Shown in pieces: positions 57,701 to 64,000 of a stretch of DNA of 64,000 bases (the first letter of the stretch is position 1; each line of letters begins with the position of its first letter). The translations under genes and the position numbers were made by a program. A model generated the notes under the pieces. It worked only from the letters and a program-made list of their open reading frames with translations. It ran no database searches and was not told the DNA's origin. Origin of the DNA: Roseovarius sp. MMSF_3281 (GTDB lineage: Bacteria > Pseudomonadota > Alphaproteobacteria > Rhodobacterales > Rhodobacteraceae); NCBI RefSeq assembly GCF_030733685.1, contig NZ_JASHIM010000005.1, forward strand, positions 143,486 through 207,485, written 5' to 3'.

Positions 57701-58655
57701 GGACAGTTGGAATGATGACGGCACACTGGCCAAGCTTTACCTCGACGGGAACGGTTATGCCTTCGGTGCCCGAGCCTGGGGCGTGAACGGTACGGACCAT
57801 GACCTTTTTGCCGAACAGCTGAGCGGCACACAGGCGGTTGTGATGTCTCGTTCCTCCAACGTGCACGGCGTTCTGTCGACCGATCACCCCTTTGATTTCA
57901 TGGGGGGGCTGTCGTTGGCGACGCGGCATCTCGATGGACAGGCGCCCTCGATGTTCGTGACTGACATGCGCAGGGGACCGGCCCGGATGCAGTCTCTTTC
58001 GTCGATGCTTTCGACGGAGCTTCGTGCCCGGTATCTCAATCCGCAATGGATCGAGAAAATGATGGAGGAGGGGTATGCTGGCACGTTGTCCATGCTGAAC
58101 GCCACAAACAACCTTTTCGGCTGGCAGGTCGTAGACCCATCAAGCGTGCGAGCCGATCAATGGCAGGCTTATTTTGAAACCTATGTGCAAGACAGCCGTG
58201 ATCTGGGGCTGGATGCCTATTTCGAGGCCGAGAACCCCACGGCGCAGGCGCAGTTGATGGAGCGCATGATCGAAGCGATCGGCAAGGGATACTGGGATGC
58301 GCCGGACGAAACACGCCGGGCACTTGCGGACCGTTGGCAGCAGCTTGAGGCCGAGCATGATGTTGAGACCGGTGCCGAGGTAACGCGCACTTATGTAGCC
58401 GAGATGGCCGCGGGCTTTGGCCTGGAGGTTACTGCACCGGCGGAAGGCAGCGTAGAGGGTATGCAGCCCCCGGAAACCTCCGAGGCGGAAGCGGCACAGA
58501 CACAGGCCGTCAGCGGGCAGGCCCTGGAGCTTTCGGAGCCAGCCGAGGAGCCGAGGGATTGGTGGTTGCTGTTGGTCGGTGCGATGCCGTTCTTTGCGTG
58601 TTTCATGGCCGGGGTCGGGATGCAGTGGCACCGGGGCAGCCGATGCAGGGCGTAA
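54762..58655 (+). CDS. Secreted, membrane-anchored CobN-like chelatase (HmuS-type)
   Basis: A 1297-residue CobN/magnesium-chelatase-H family protein. Core motifs are LIHLGTHGTQEWLPGKDRGL near 533-552, the YPYIQDNVSEALQARRRGRA stretch, SSNVHGVLSTDHPFDFMGGL near 1030-1050, and WIEKMMEEGYAGTLSMLNAT. Unlike cytoplasmic CobN, it starts with a signal peptide (FQALVVLALTARTVMA, cleavage near 21) and ends with a transmembrane helix (WWLLLVGAMPFFACFMAGVG, about 1267-1287). It should therefore sit in the periplasm anchored to the inner membrane. This matches HmuS of Bacteroidota hmuYRSTUV operons, a CobN homologue linked to removing iron from haem. No CobS, CobT, ChlI or ChlD partner is nearby. Confidence 0.83.
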   Translation: MLKLVFQALVVLALTARTVMADQPDDARPVVHVVSNDFVLAGKLRALGAVAEEVGVQLRHVLISTPGAQEWWAGADLVVLDVPRPSDRGEVETFLEEHPAPEGVKVPRITIGGGPPAGTGLARPDAMKLAGYYGFGGRDNLRAFFRAVLAWHGGKALTDMAAPARRPAAGVYHPAAERSFADVDTYLDWGQKHGRWPEAKGRVIFVFDQGSIAGLQTQVIDGLISRSEAAGLIPLAVWIDSADERALSRFAEPAQADAIVNMTHMLNGPARSAEFEALDMPAIQTLSYREGNLAEWMEADTGIPARLSAPFLAVPEAWGMSDPIVLSTVENETRQIIPAQADLLIEKLVQLVALRHTPAGEKRLAMMFWNYPAGEKNLSASNLNVPRSIERMTTALGAAGYDVPVLDEAGMIEAGQAMLAGIYRSKPLETLLARDLAVALPVSEFEAWVATLPGDKRHAIGHLGAPGDHWAVRDVDGQPSFVIPRLRLGNMVILPQMPRGAEPGAHLHDMTAPPDPLYMAAYLYLRESFGADALIHLGTHGTQEWLPGKDRGLAASDDPFLMLGGMPVFYPYIQDNVSEALQARRRGRAVTVSHQTPPFGPSGLYDELRDLHEMLHDYMQLEPGAVRQTTGRDIVTAAVAADIDKDLGVSEADLRADLAAHLPALHDLLHELSRQVIPLGLHVFGEPAAPEDRLSTVLQQLGPGFAEAAGDDPDEMLTEDNESLRQSRSFDLLRRHVLEAEPLDGLSDELRVRLERARKLDAGLAAPGEMEALLNGLAGGFVRPGTGGDPVRTPDTASGRNLHGFEPDRLPSRAAFEAGKVAFDSLAAELRNENDGVWPEKIAFSLWASEAIRHQGITEAQVLHALGLRPVWRDDGRVLRLEIVPDDEMDHPRIDVVVQVTSVYRDQFDGFMRLLADGIDRLAARDTSDNIVARNSARISDLLEASGVSAQDARAQASLRIFGNAPGRYGSGLADRTVASDSWNDDGTLAKLYLDGNGYAFGARAWGVNGTDHDLFAEQLSGTQAVVMSRSSNVHGVLSTDHPFDFMGGLSLATRHLDGQAPSMFVTDMRRGPARMQSLSSMLSTELRARYLNPQWIEKMMEEGYAGTLSMLNATNNLFGWQVVDPSSVRADQWQAYFETYVQDSRDLGLDAYFEAENPTAQAQLMERMIEAIGKGYWDAPDETRRALADRWQQLEAEHDVETGAEVTRTYVAEMAAGFGLEVTAPAEGSVEGMQPPETSEAEAAQTQAVSGQALELSEPAEEPRDWWLLLVGAMPFFACFMAGVGMQWHRGSRCRA

Positions 58656-58680
58656 CCTTCACTCAAGGACAGGATTCTAC

Positions 58681-59139
58681 ATGACACAAATCGAATTCGA
58701 GCTTTTCCAGCTTGCCGGGCTTTTTTTCGTGCCGGTTCTGGGGCTGATCGTAGCGGCGCTTGCCTATGCGTTCTTCGCGCTTGGCACCTTCGTCTGGGAA
58801 GCTCTGCAACGCCTGCGTGGCCGACAGCCACCGCTTGATCCGACTGGCAGGCTTGCATCGGAGGATTTCGAGTTGAAAATCCTCAAGCGTCTGGAATGGT
58901 TGCGCATCGTGTCGCGCACGGCGCCGATGCTTGGTCTGGTGGCCACGATGATCCCCATGGGGCCAGCGCTTTTGGCATTGAACAGTGGCGACGCCGCGGC
59001 GATGTCTGAAAACCTGGTGATGGCGTTCTCGGCGGTGATCCTTGCGTTGGTGGCGGCCAGCATTACGTTCTTCATCCTGACGGTTCGCCGCCGCTGGCTG
59101 CTGGAAGAGTTGCGCGCACATGAACGGGCTCTGATCTGA
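58681..59139 (+). CDS. MotA/TolQ/ExbB proton-channel family protein (HmuT-like)
   Basis: A 152-residue membrane protein with three hydrophobic segments (about 10-35, 78-98 and 108-132). RTAPMLGLVATMIPMGPALL matches the conserved ExbB/TolQ core that forms the proton-conducting helices. It is short for ExbB, as in hmu operons. I start at the ATG at 58681. It lies 25 nt after the chelatase gene and overlaps the next gene by 1 nt (TGATG). It probably energises the chelatase or its receptor using proton motive force (inference). Confidence 0.84.
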   Translation: MTQIEFELFQLAGLFFVPVLGLIVAALAYAFFALGTFVWEALQRLRGRQPPLDPTGRLASEDFELKILKRLEWLRIVSRTAPMLGLVATMIPMGPALLALNSGDAAAMSENLVMAFSAVILALVAASITFFILTVRRRWLLEELRAHERALI

Positions 59140-59447
59140 TGCGCTTTCTCGACAATGATGATGCGGATGATCCGATCCTGTCGGTGGTGAACCTGATCGA
59201 CGTGTTTCTTGTCATCACCGCGATCCTGATGGTGCAGGTGGTGGTCAACCCGCTCAATCCCTACACGCAGGACAAAGTGACGGTGATCGAAAACCCCGGA
59301 ACGCCGGAAATGCGCATTACGATCAAGGATGGCACCGAATTGACCCGATACGAGGCCAGCGGCGACATTGGCGAGGGCCAAGGTGTTCGAGCCGGTACCA
59401 CCTATCAACTGGACGACGGACGCATGATATACGTGCCCGAGCAGTGA
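59139..59447 (+). CDS. DUF2149 family protein (ExbD-like, HmuU-like)
   Basis: A 102-residue protein with one transmembrane helix (about 15-37, ILSVVNLIDVFLVITAILMV) and a small periplasmic domain. The C-terminal LDDGRMIYVPEQ and the VRAGTTYQLDDGRM segment are the DUF2149 hallmarks. The topology is that of ExbD/TolR, and its gene starts in the stop codon of the ExbB-like gene, so the two likely form a complex. DUF2149 proteins accompany HmuS-type chelatases in other bacteria. A DUF2162 partner (HmuV) is not found here. Confidence 0.82.
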   Translation: MRFLDNDDADDPILSVVNLIDVFLVITAILMVQVVVNPLNPYTQDKVTVIENPGTPEMRITIKDGTELTRYEASGDIGEGQGVRAGTTYQLDDGRMIYVPEQ

Positions 59448-59491
59448 GATGCTGAGAGTTGGCGAGTGTAGATATGCCGTATTGCGCGGAT

Positions 59492-60394
59492 TCATGGCAG
59501 GTCCATGTCAGGTGAGCGTTCCCGTAGGGCGTCGATGAACAGGGACTTGGACCCGGATAGCGACTCCGTTTTCCACAGGGCGACGGTCTGGAGGCGTTCG
59601 GTGACGTCCTCGAGGTCGAGGATCACCAGGTCGCGGATCAGAATGTTGCGCACGCTTTCGGTCAGCACTGTTACGCCCATGCCACAGGCGACTAGGCCGA
59701 GGATGCCGGCGGAATTATACGCCTCCTGTACGATGTGAGGTACAAAACCCGCCCGGCGACAAAGCGGGAAGAGGTAGGAAAAGAAATGTTCCCAGTCGCG
59801 GGTCGGGCCGTGGATAAAATCCTCTTGCGCCAGTTCGTTCAGCCGGATGCTGCCGCGGCGGGCCAGGGGGTGGTTTTCATAGACCACGCAGACCAGTCTT
59901 TCGGACTGGATCGGCACCTGGTCATAGCCGGCGCGGCTGATCGGGCCGGTCACACAGCCGATATCCAGCTCGCCCTGGTCGAGCTTGTGCAGCTGGGTCG
60001 AGGTGACATCATGATGCGGGTGCAGCACGATGCCGCGATGGCGGGCCTGGAACGTCTTCAGCAGGCTGGGCAGCACCCCGCCGATGGCCATATCGGTATA
60101 GCCGATGCGCAGGCTACCGATCTGGCCGCGATCGACCTGGCGTGTCTCTTCGACCGCGCGATCGACCACGTTCATGATCCCATGAGAACCGCGCAGGAAA
60201 GCCGCACCCGCCTCGGTCAGGCGCACAGCGCGGTTGGAGCGATCGAACAGGCGCACCTGCAATTCCTGTTCCAGGTGCTGGATCGCCCGGCTGAGTGCGG
60301 GCTGGGCCACGCCGAGTCGGTCGGCGGCGCGCCGGAAATGCAGTTCTTCGGCGACGGCCAAAAAGTAGCGGATATGGCGTAGCCCGAATTTAAT
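59492..60394 (-). CDS. LysR-family transcriptional regulator (probable non-ATG start)
   Basis: A LysR regulator of about 300 residues. The DNA-binding helix reads FLAVAEELHFRRAADRLGVA, then QPALSRAIQHLEQELQVRLF. The family N-terminus KFGLRHIRYF is encoded upstream of the first usual start codon (TTG at 60361), and no ATG, GTG or TTG precedes it before a stop. The only candidates are ATT (60394), ATC (60397) or CTG (60406), with GGAG just upstream of the first two. I extend to the ATT. Starting at 60361 would remove part of the first helix. It is divergent from the TRAP operon at 60507 and probably regulates it. Confidence 0.8.
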   Translation of the reverse strand: MKFGLRHIRYFLAVAEELHFRRAADRLGVAQPALSRAIQHLEQELQVRLFDRSNRAVRLTEAGAAFLRGSHGIMNVVDRAVEETRQVDRGQIGSLRIGYTDMAIGGVLPSLLKTFQARHRGIVLHPHHDVTSTQLHKLDQGELDIGCVTGPISRAGYDQVPIQSERLVCVVYENHPLARRGSIRLNELAQEDFIHGPTRDWEHFFSYLFPLCRRAGFVPHIVQEAYNSAGILGLVACGMGVTVLTESVRNILIRDLVILDLEDVTERLQTVALWKTESLSGSKSLFIDALRERSPDMDLP

Positions 60395-60506
60395 GATGCT
60401 CTCCAGGTATCAGATTAGACCGAATTGATATTATACAGGCAACAAAGTCTGTGACAATCTAATCCGAAAACAACAAGAACCGATACAGACCAACATGGAG
60501 ATTTCA
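60395..60506. promoter_or_regulatory. LysR/TRAP divergent promoter region
   Basis: GATTAGA (60413-60419) and its inverse TCTAATC (60458-60464) flank an AT-rich core that contains ACAG-N10-CTGT (60435-60452). Such dyads between a LysR gene and its divergent target are the usual place for LysR binding. Assignment is tentative. Confidence 0.4.
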
Positions 60507-61505
60507 ATGAAGACGATCAAAGCACTGCCGCTGGCCGCTTCGCTTTTGTCGCTGGGCCTTGTGGCGCAGGGCGCGACGGCGCAGGACGTAACACTTAACC
60601 TGGGCTATGCCGCCGCCGAGGGCAGCACCTATGGGGTTCTGGCTGACAAGTTCGAAGAGCTGGCCGAGGAATATTCCGGCGGCAGCATCGACGTGAAGGT
60701 GCGCTGCTGCGGGCAGCTGATGGGCGAGGACGAGGCCTTCAAGGCGATGCAGCTGGGCACGGTGGACATGTTCGTCATCACCGGCAACAACATCTCGCCG
60801 CATTTCCCGCTGATGGATGCGTTTGTGCTGCCGTATATTTTCGAGGACAAGGACCACGCCTATACCGTTCTGGAGGGCGAGGTCGGCCAGGATTTCGCCG
60901 CGCAGCTTTACGAAGCCACGAACGTGCACCTGCTGACCTACGGCTTTGTCGGCGACCGGGATTTCTATAATGGCCGCAACCCGATCACCAGCATCGAGGA
61001 CATGCAGGGCCTGAAGGTGCGCGTGCCCAAGAACCAGGTGATGATCGACACGTTCACCGAGTTCGGCGCGGCCCCCATTCCGTTGCCCTGGGCCGATACG
61101 CCGACTGCCTTGCAGACCGGCACGGTGGAAGGCGGCGATAACGGCACGTCCTTCATCAAGTCGCAGAAATTCTACGAGTTCATGCCCTATTTCACGGTGC
61201 TGGAGCATTTCACCTATTTCTCGCCGCTGTTTGCCAGCGACCGCGCGATGAAGAAGCTGAACGACGAGCAGCGCGACGCGGTGATGCGGGCGGCCAGAGA
61301 GGCCGGGGTTTACCAGAAAGAAGAAATGACCAAGCAGGTCGACCAGACCCGCGATTTTCTGACCGGCGAGGGCGGCATGGAAACCGCCGAGTTCGAGCGC
61401 GGGCCGTTCATCGAGGCCGGACAGCGCGTGCAGGATGCCTATGCCGCAGATAAGAGCGACGCCTTCAAGGCGTTGGTCGAAGATATCCGCGCGGCTGCGG
61501 AATAA
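60507..61505 (+). CDS. TRAP transporter substrate-binding protein (DctP family)
   Basis: A 332-residue binding protein with a Sec signal peptide (1-26, cleavage after GATAQ or just before). The mature part contains LNLGYAAAEGSTYGVLADKF, VRCCGQLMGEDEAFKAMQLG with an unusual adjacent cysteine pair, and SIEDMQGLKVRVPKNQVMID with the clamping arginine. I start at the second ATG (60507), which has GGAG 6 nt upstream inside the first ATG context at 60495. It probably binds the substrate processed by the DMFase-like protein encoded at 63455. Confidence 0.87.
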   Translation: MKTIKALPLAASLLSLGLVAQGATAQDVTLNLGYAAAEGSTYGVLADKFEELAEEYSGGSIDVKVRCCGQLMGEDEAFKAMQLGTVDMFVITGNNISPHFPLMDAFVLPYIFEDKDHAYTVLEGEVGQDFAAQLYEATNVHLLTYGFVGDRDFYNGRNPITSIEDMQGLKVRVPKNQVMIDTFTEFGAAPIPLPWADTPTALQTGTVEGGDNGTSFIKSQKFYEFMPYFTVLEHFTYFSPLFASDRAMKKLNDEQRDAVMRAAREAGVYQKEEMTKQVDQTRDFLTGEGGMETAEFERGPFIEAGQRVQDAYAADKSDAFKALVEDIRAAAE

Positions 61506-61581
61506 CCATCGCTCACGGTGACCATGAAGGCCGCGGCGCGCGCGCTGCGGCCCGTCTTCACCGTGCTTCAGGGAGTGGACC

Positions 61582-62064
61582 ATGCTGGACAAGCTTGACC
61601 GCTATTTCGAAGAGGTGCTGTGCACCGTCTTTCTGAGTGTCGTGGTGGGATCGGTGCTGTTGCAGGTTGTGATGCGCTTTGTCTTTCATTCCGCCGCCGC
61701 CTGGGCCGAGGAAACCGCCGTCTACGGCATGATCTTCGCCATTTACCTTGGCGCGACCATGGCGGCGCGCGACCGCGCGCATATCCGCATAAGCCTGCTG
61801 GTCGCCCGCCTGCCGCGCGCGCTTCAGGTCGTGTCGGTGGTGCTAGCCGATGCGCTGTGGGCGGGCTTTGTGATTTTCATGATCGTGCAGACCACGACCT
61901 ATACGCAGCTTCTGTTCCAGATGACGTATCAGACGCCGGGTCTGGGCATCGAGCAGCGCTGGATCCAGATGTTCATCCCGGCCCTGTTCTGTCTGATGCT
62001 GTTTCGTATCGCGCAAGTCTACTGGCGCTGGAAACAGGACGATTTCAAAGGATTGCCGCTATGA
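61582..62064 (+). CDS. TRAP transporter small permease (DctQ family)
   Basis: A 160-residue, four-helix membrane protein. AAAWAEETAVYGMIFAIYLG followed by ATMAARDRAHIRISLL is the conserved DctQ loop. AGGGAG precedes the ATG. It overlaps the large permease gene by ATGA (62061-62064), so the two membrane subunits are translated together. Confidence 0.87.
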   Translation: MLDKLDRYFEEVLCTVFLSVVVGSVLLQVVMRFVFHSAAAWAEETAVYGMIFAIYLGATMAARDRAHIRISLLVARLPRALQVVSVVLADALWAGFVIFMIVQTTTYTQLLFQMTYQTPGLGIEQRWIQMFIPALFCLMLFRIAQVYWRWKQDDFKGLPL

Positions 62065-63458
62065 CCGACGCCGGACCCGAGACCAAGCCGCAGGGTAAGG
62101 GCCCTGTCGCATCGATCGTCTTTGCGCTGATGCTGATGGGCGTGGCGGCGACCTATGCCGCTGGCCTCAGTGGCCCGATCACCATGGCGGTCGTGTTCGT
62201 CGTGACCATGGCGATCGGCGTGCCGATCCCCTTTGCAGCGGGCATCGCCACGGTGGCGGGGCTTTATATCGCCGACATTCCCATGACCCTGATGGCGCAG
62301 GCCGCATGGACCGCGTTCGAGCCGTTCCCGCTGGTGACCATTCCGCTGTTTGTGCTGGCCGGTCAGTTGATGGAACAGGGCGGCATGTCTGAAAAGCTGG
62401 TCAATATCGCGCAAAAGCTTGTGGGTGCCTACAAGGGCGGCCTGGGCCTTGTGACGGTGGTGGCCTGCATGTTCTTTGCCGCGCTCTCGGGCTCTGGCCC
62501 TGCGACCACCGCCGCCATCGGTTCGATCACAATTCCCGCGATGCAGGAAGAGGGCTATCGCTCGCGCTTTGCAGGGGCTATCGCGGCGGCGGCGGGCGCG
62601 CTTGGCAGCATGATCCCGCCCTCGAACCTGCTGATCATCTTTGCGCTGGTCACGGACGTGTCCATTCCGCGCTTGTTTCTGGCGGGTATCGTGCCGGGGA
62701 TCGTTCTGGGCGTCATGCTGATGATCGTGGTCTTCGTGATCTCGGCCCGCAACGGTTATGGCGGCACCGGCGAAAAGTTCCGCTGGGGGCCACTGCTGGA
62801 GGCGTTCTGGGAAGGCAAATGGGCGGTCATGGCGCCGGTCATCATCCTGGGCGGCATCTATTCGGGTATCTTTACCCCGTCCGAGGCGGCGGGGGTAGCG
62901 GTGGCCTATGGCCTATTCGTGGGCATGTTCATCTATCGCGGGCTGACCTGGGCCAAGCTGTTTTACGCGTTCAAGTTCACCGCCATCGTGATCGGCACGG
63001 TGCTGTTCATCCTCGGCTCGACCAAGGCGTTCGGGCAGCTGGTGACGATCTTCGACATTCCCGATGCGATGCTGGGTCTGTTTGCCGGGCTGGCAGAGTT
63101 CCCCTGGCTGGTGATGCTGCTGATCGGCGCGTTCTACATCGTCGTGGGCATGTGGCTGGAAAGCATTCCGCAGATCATCATCTTTACCGCTGTCTTCTTT
63201 CCGCTTGTGACCAGCCTTGGCATCGACCCGGTGGTGTTCGGTATCTTCACCGTCATGACCTGCGAGATCGGCTTTCTGACGCCGCCCATCGGGGTGAACC
63301 TGTTCGTGGCGGCCCGGATCAGCAAGATCACCATCGAGGAGATTTCCGTGGGGGTTCTACCGCTGTTGATCCCCTACATACTGATGATCTTCCTGTTGGT
63401 GTTCTTCGACTCCTGGGTGACGTTTCTGCCCGACCTTTTCTATGGACCTATGCGATGA
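62061..63458 (+). CDS. TRAP transporter large permease (DctM family)
   Basis: A 465-residue membrane protein with about 12 hydrophobic segments. Motifs are AALSGSGPATTAAIGSITIP, GALGSMIPPSNLLIIFALVT, IFTPSEAAGVAVAYGLFV and CEIGFLTPPIGVNLFVAARI. It has an N-terminal extension of about 15 hydrophilic residues before helix 1. It overlaps both neighbours by 4 nt (DctQ upstream, the DMFase-like gene downstream), tying transport to metabolism of the same compound. Confidence 0.88.
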   Translation: MTDAGPETKPQGKGPVASIVFALMLMGVAATYAAGLSGPITMAVVFVVTMAIGVPIPFAAGIATVAGLYIADIPMTLMAQAAWTAFEPFPLVTIPLFVLAGQLMEQGGMSEKLVNIAQKLVGAYKGGLGLVTVVACMFFAALSGSGPATTAAIGSITIPAMQEEGYRSRFAGAIAAAAGALGSMIPPSNLLIIFALVTDVSIPRLFLAGIVPGIVLGVMLMIVVFVISARNGYGGTGEKFRWGPLLEAFWEGKWAVMAPVIILGGIYSGIFTPSEAAGVAVAYGLFVGMFIYRGLTWAKLFYAFKFTAIVIGTVLFILGSTKAFGQLVTIFDIPDAMLGLFAGLAEFPWLVMLLIGAFYIVVGMWLESIPQIIIFTAVFFPLVTSLGIDPVVFGIFTVMTCEIGFLTPPIGVNLFVAARISKITIEEISVGVLPLLIPYILMIFLLVFFDSWVTFLPDLFYGPMR

Positions 63459-64000
63459 CCGAAATGACCAAGACTCCGCCTATCCTGGGGTATGTGAACG
63501 AACTGTCGGCACGGCCCGGCGAGCTTCTGGAATTCAAGGTGTCGTCCCTGTCGGACCGGCCCTTCACGGCGCGACTGATGCGCTCGATCAGCGCCGATCC
63601 CAACCCCGCGGGGCCGGGGATCGTCGAAGAGGATGCATCGGACTGGTTCCCGATGGCCAGTTACCCGTCGGTGGAAAGGCCGTTTCACGCGGGCTCTTAC
63701 GGCCTTGCCGAAGAGGAGGTCGCGCTGCCCATGGGCGCGGGGCTGACCGTGTCGGTCACGGTTCAGCCGACCCTGCGATCCGACGCGCGCCAGACGATCT
63801 TCAGCCTGGGGGCGTTCGCGCTTTACCTCGACGCGACGGGGGCGGTGACGGTGGAATTGGAGGGCCGCGCGGTTGGCACCGGTCAACCGGTGAAGCTGCA
63901 CAAATGGTATCGGATCGTGGCGCAGGTACAGGACGGCCAGGTCACGCTGAGCCAGCGGGCGATCAACCAGGTGGGCGTGGATCCGGTAGAGGCGTGGGGG
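63455..64000 (+). CDS. N,N-dimethylformamidase large (beta) subunit-like protein, 5-prime part
   Basis: A frame from the ATG at 63455 (overlapping the DctM stop by ATGA) runs off the window with at least 182 codons. It begins PPILGYVNELSARPGELLEF, continues RLMRSISADPNPAGPG and then a concanavalin/laminin-G-like stretch (TVQPTLRSDARQTIFSLGAF, HKWYRIVAQVQDGQVTL). This matches the N-terminus of the large subunit of N,N-dimethylformamidase-type enzymes (around 750 residues), iron-dependent amidohydrolases. The small subunit is not in the window. Substrate may be an N-substituted amide or another compound imported by the adjacent TRAP system. Confidence 0.72.
   Translation, partial: MTEMTKTPPILGYVNELSARPGELLEFKVSSLSDRPFTARLMRSISADPNPAGPGIVEEDASDWFPMASYPSVERPFHAGSYGLAEEEVALPMGAGLTVSVTVQPTLRSDARQTIFSLGAFALYLDATGAVTVELEGRAVGTGQPVKLHKWYRIVAQVQDGQVTLSQRAINQVGVDPVEAWG

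Noticed and set aside
54762..58655. Annotation of the CobN-like gene as cytoplasmic cobaltochelatase of B12 synthesis
   Set aside because: It has a signal peptide and a C-terminal membrane anchor, no CobS/CobT or other cob genes nearby, and its neighbours match hmu operons.

Overview
The window looks like a chromosomal stretch of a marine or halotolerant alphaproteobacterium, most likely Rhodobacteraceae (Roseobacter group). The reasons are the high GC content, three complete TRAP transporters, several D-amino-acid-oxidase/DadA-type flavoproteins, two HyuAB pairs, and a full glycine-betaine synthesis cassette. I saw no rRNA, tRNA, CRISPR array or phage module. This placement is inference; no phylogenetic marker gene is present.

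Layout. (1) 1-13700: an Lrp/AsnC regulator (cut by the window edge), two convergent FAD amine oxidases, a LysR regulator, then a seven-gene operon: hyuA, hyuB, a small [2Fe-2S] protein, an HcnB-like flavoprotein, an aldehyde dehydrogenase, a tartrate/isopropylmalate-type dehydrogenase and a succinate-semialdehyde-type dehydrogenase. It reads as ring opening of a hydantoin or lactam followed by amine and aldehyde oxidation. (2) 13748-15087: a graveyard with a deleted oxidase remnant, an IS6-type transposase remnant, the tail of a Fic-like protein, and palindromes. (3) 15088-25400, minus strand: a fused glycine/sarcosine/dimethylglycine N-methyltransferase, metF, a methionine synthase split into two overlapping genes, metK, ahcY and an adenosine kinase. 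Together they form a closed methyl cycle feeding betaine synthesis, behind a structured leader RNA. (4) 26126-31870, minus strand: a Ugp-like ABC importer with a GpdQ-like phosphodiesterase and a DeoR regulator with palindromic operators, probably for glycerophosphodiesters or glycerol-3-phosphate. (5) 32291-44708: an IS110 scrap, then kdgD, a second hyuAB, an aminotransferase, a RidA protein, a GntR regulator, a TRAP transporter and an alpha-ketoglutarate-semialdehyde dehydrogenase. This looks like a catabolic regulon ending in 2-oxoglutarate. (6) 44850-51893: an IS6 scrap, then a PAS-LuxR regulator, an SCP2-type thiolase, an acyl-CoA synthetase and a second TRAP transporter. (7) 51931-52690: an internally deleted IS6-family element and a nested palindromic repeat. 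(8) 52812-59447: a TonB-dependent receptor, a secreted and membrane-anchored CobN-like chelatase, an ExbB/TolQ-like channel and a DUF2149 protein. This matches the HmuR-S-T-U layout of Bacteroidota haem-uptake operons rather than a B12 biosynthesis locus. (9) 59492-64000: a LysR regulator with a probable non-ATG start, a third TRAP transporter, and the start of an N,N-dimethylformamidase large-subunit-like gene.

The two most interesting systems are the self-contained betaine plus SAM-recycling operon with its unassigned structured leader, and the periplasmic CobN-like (HmuS-type) chelatase cassette. Functional names rest on motifs and gene context read by eye; no database search was run.
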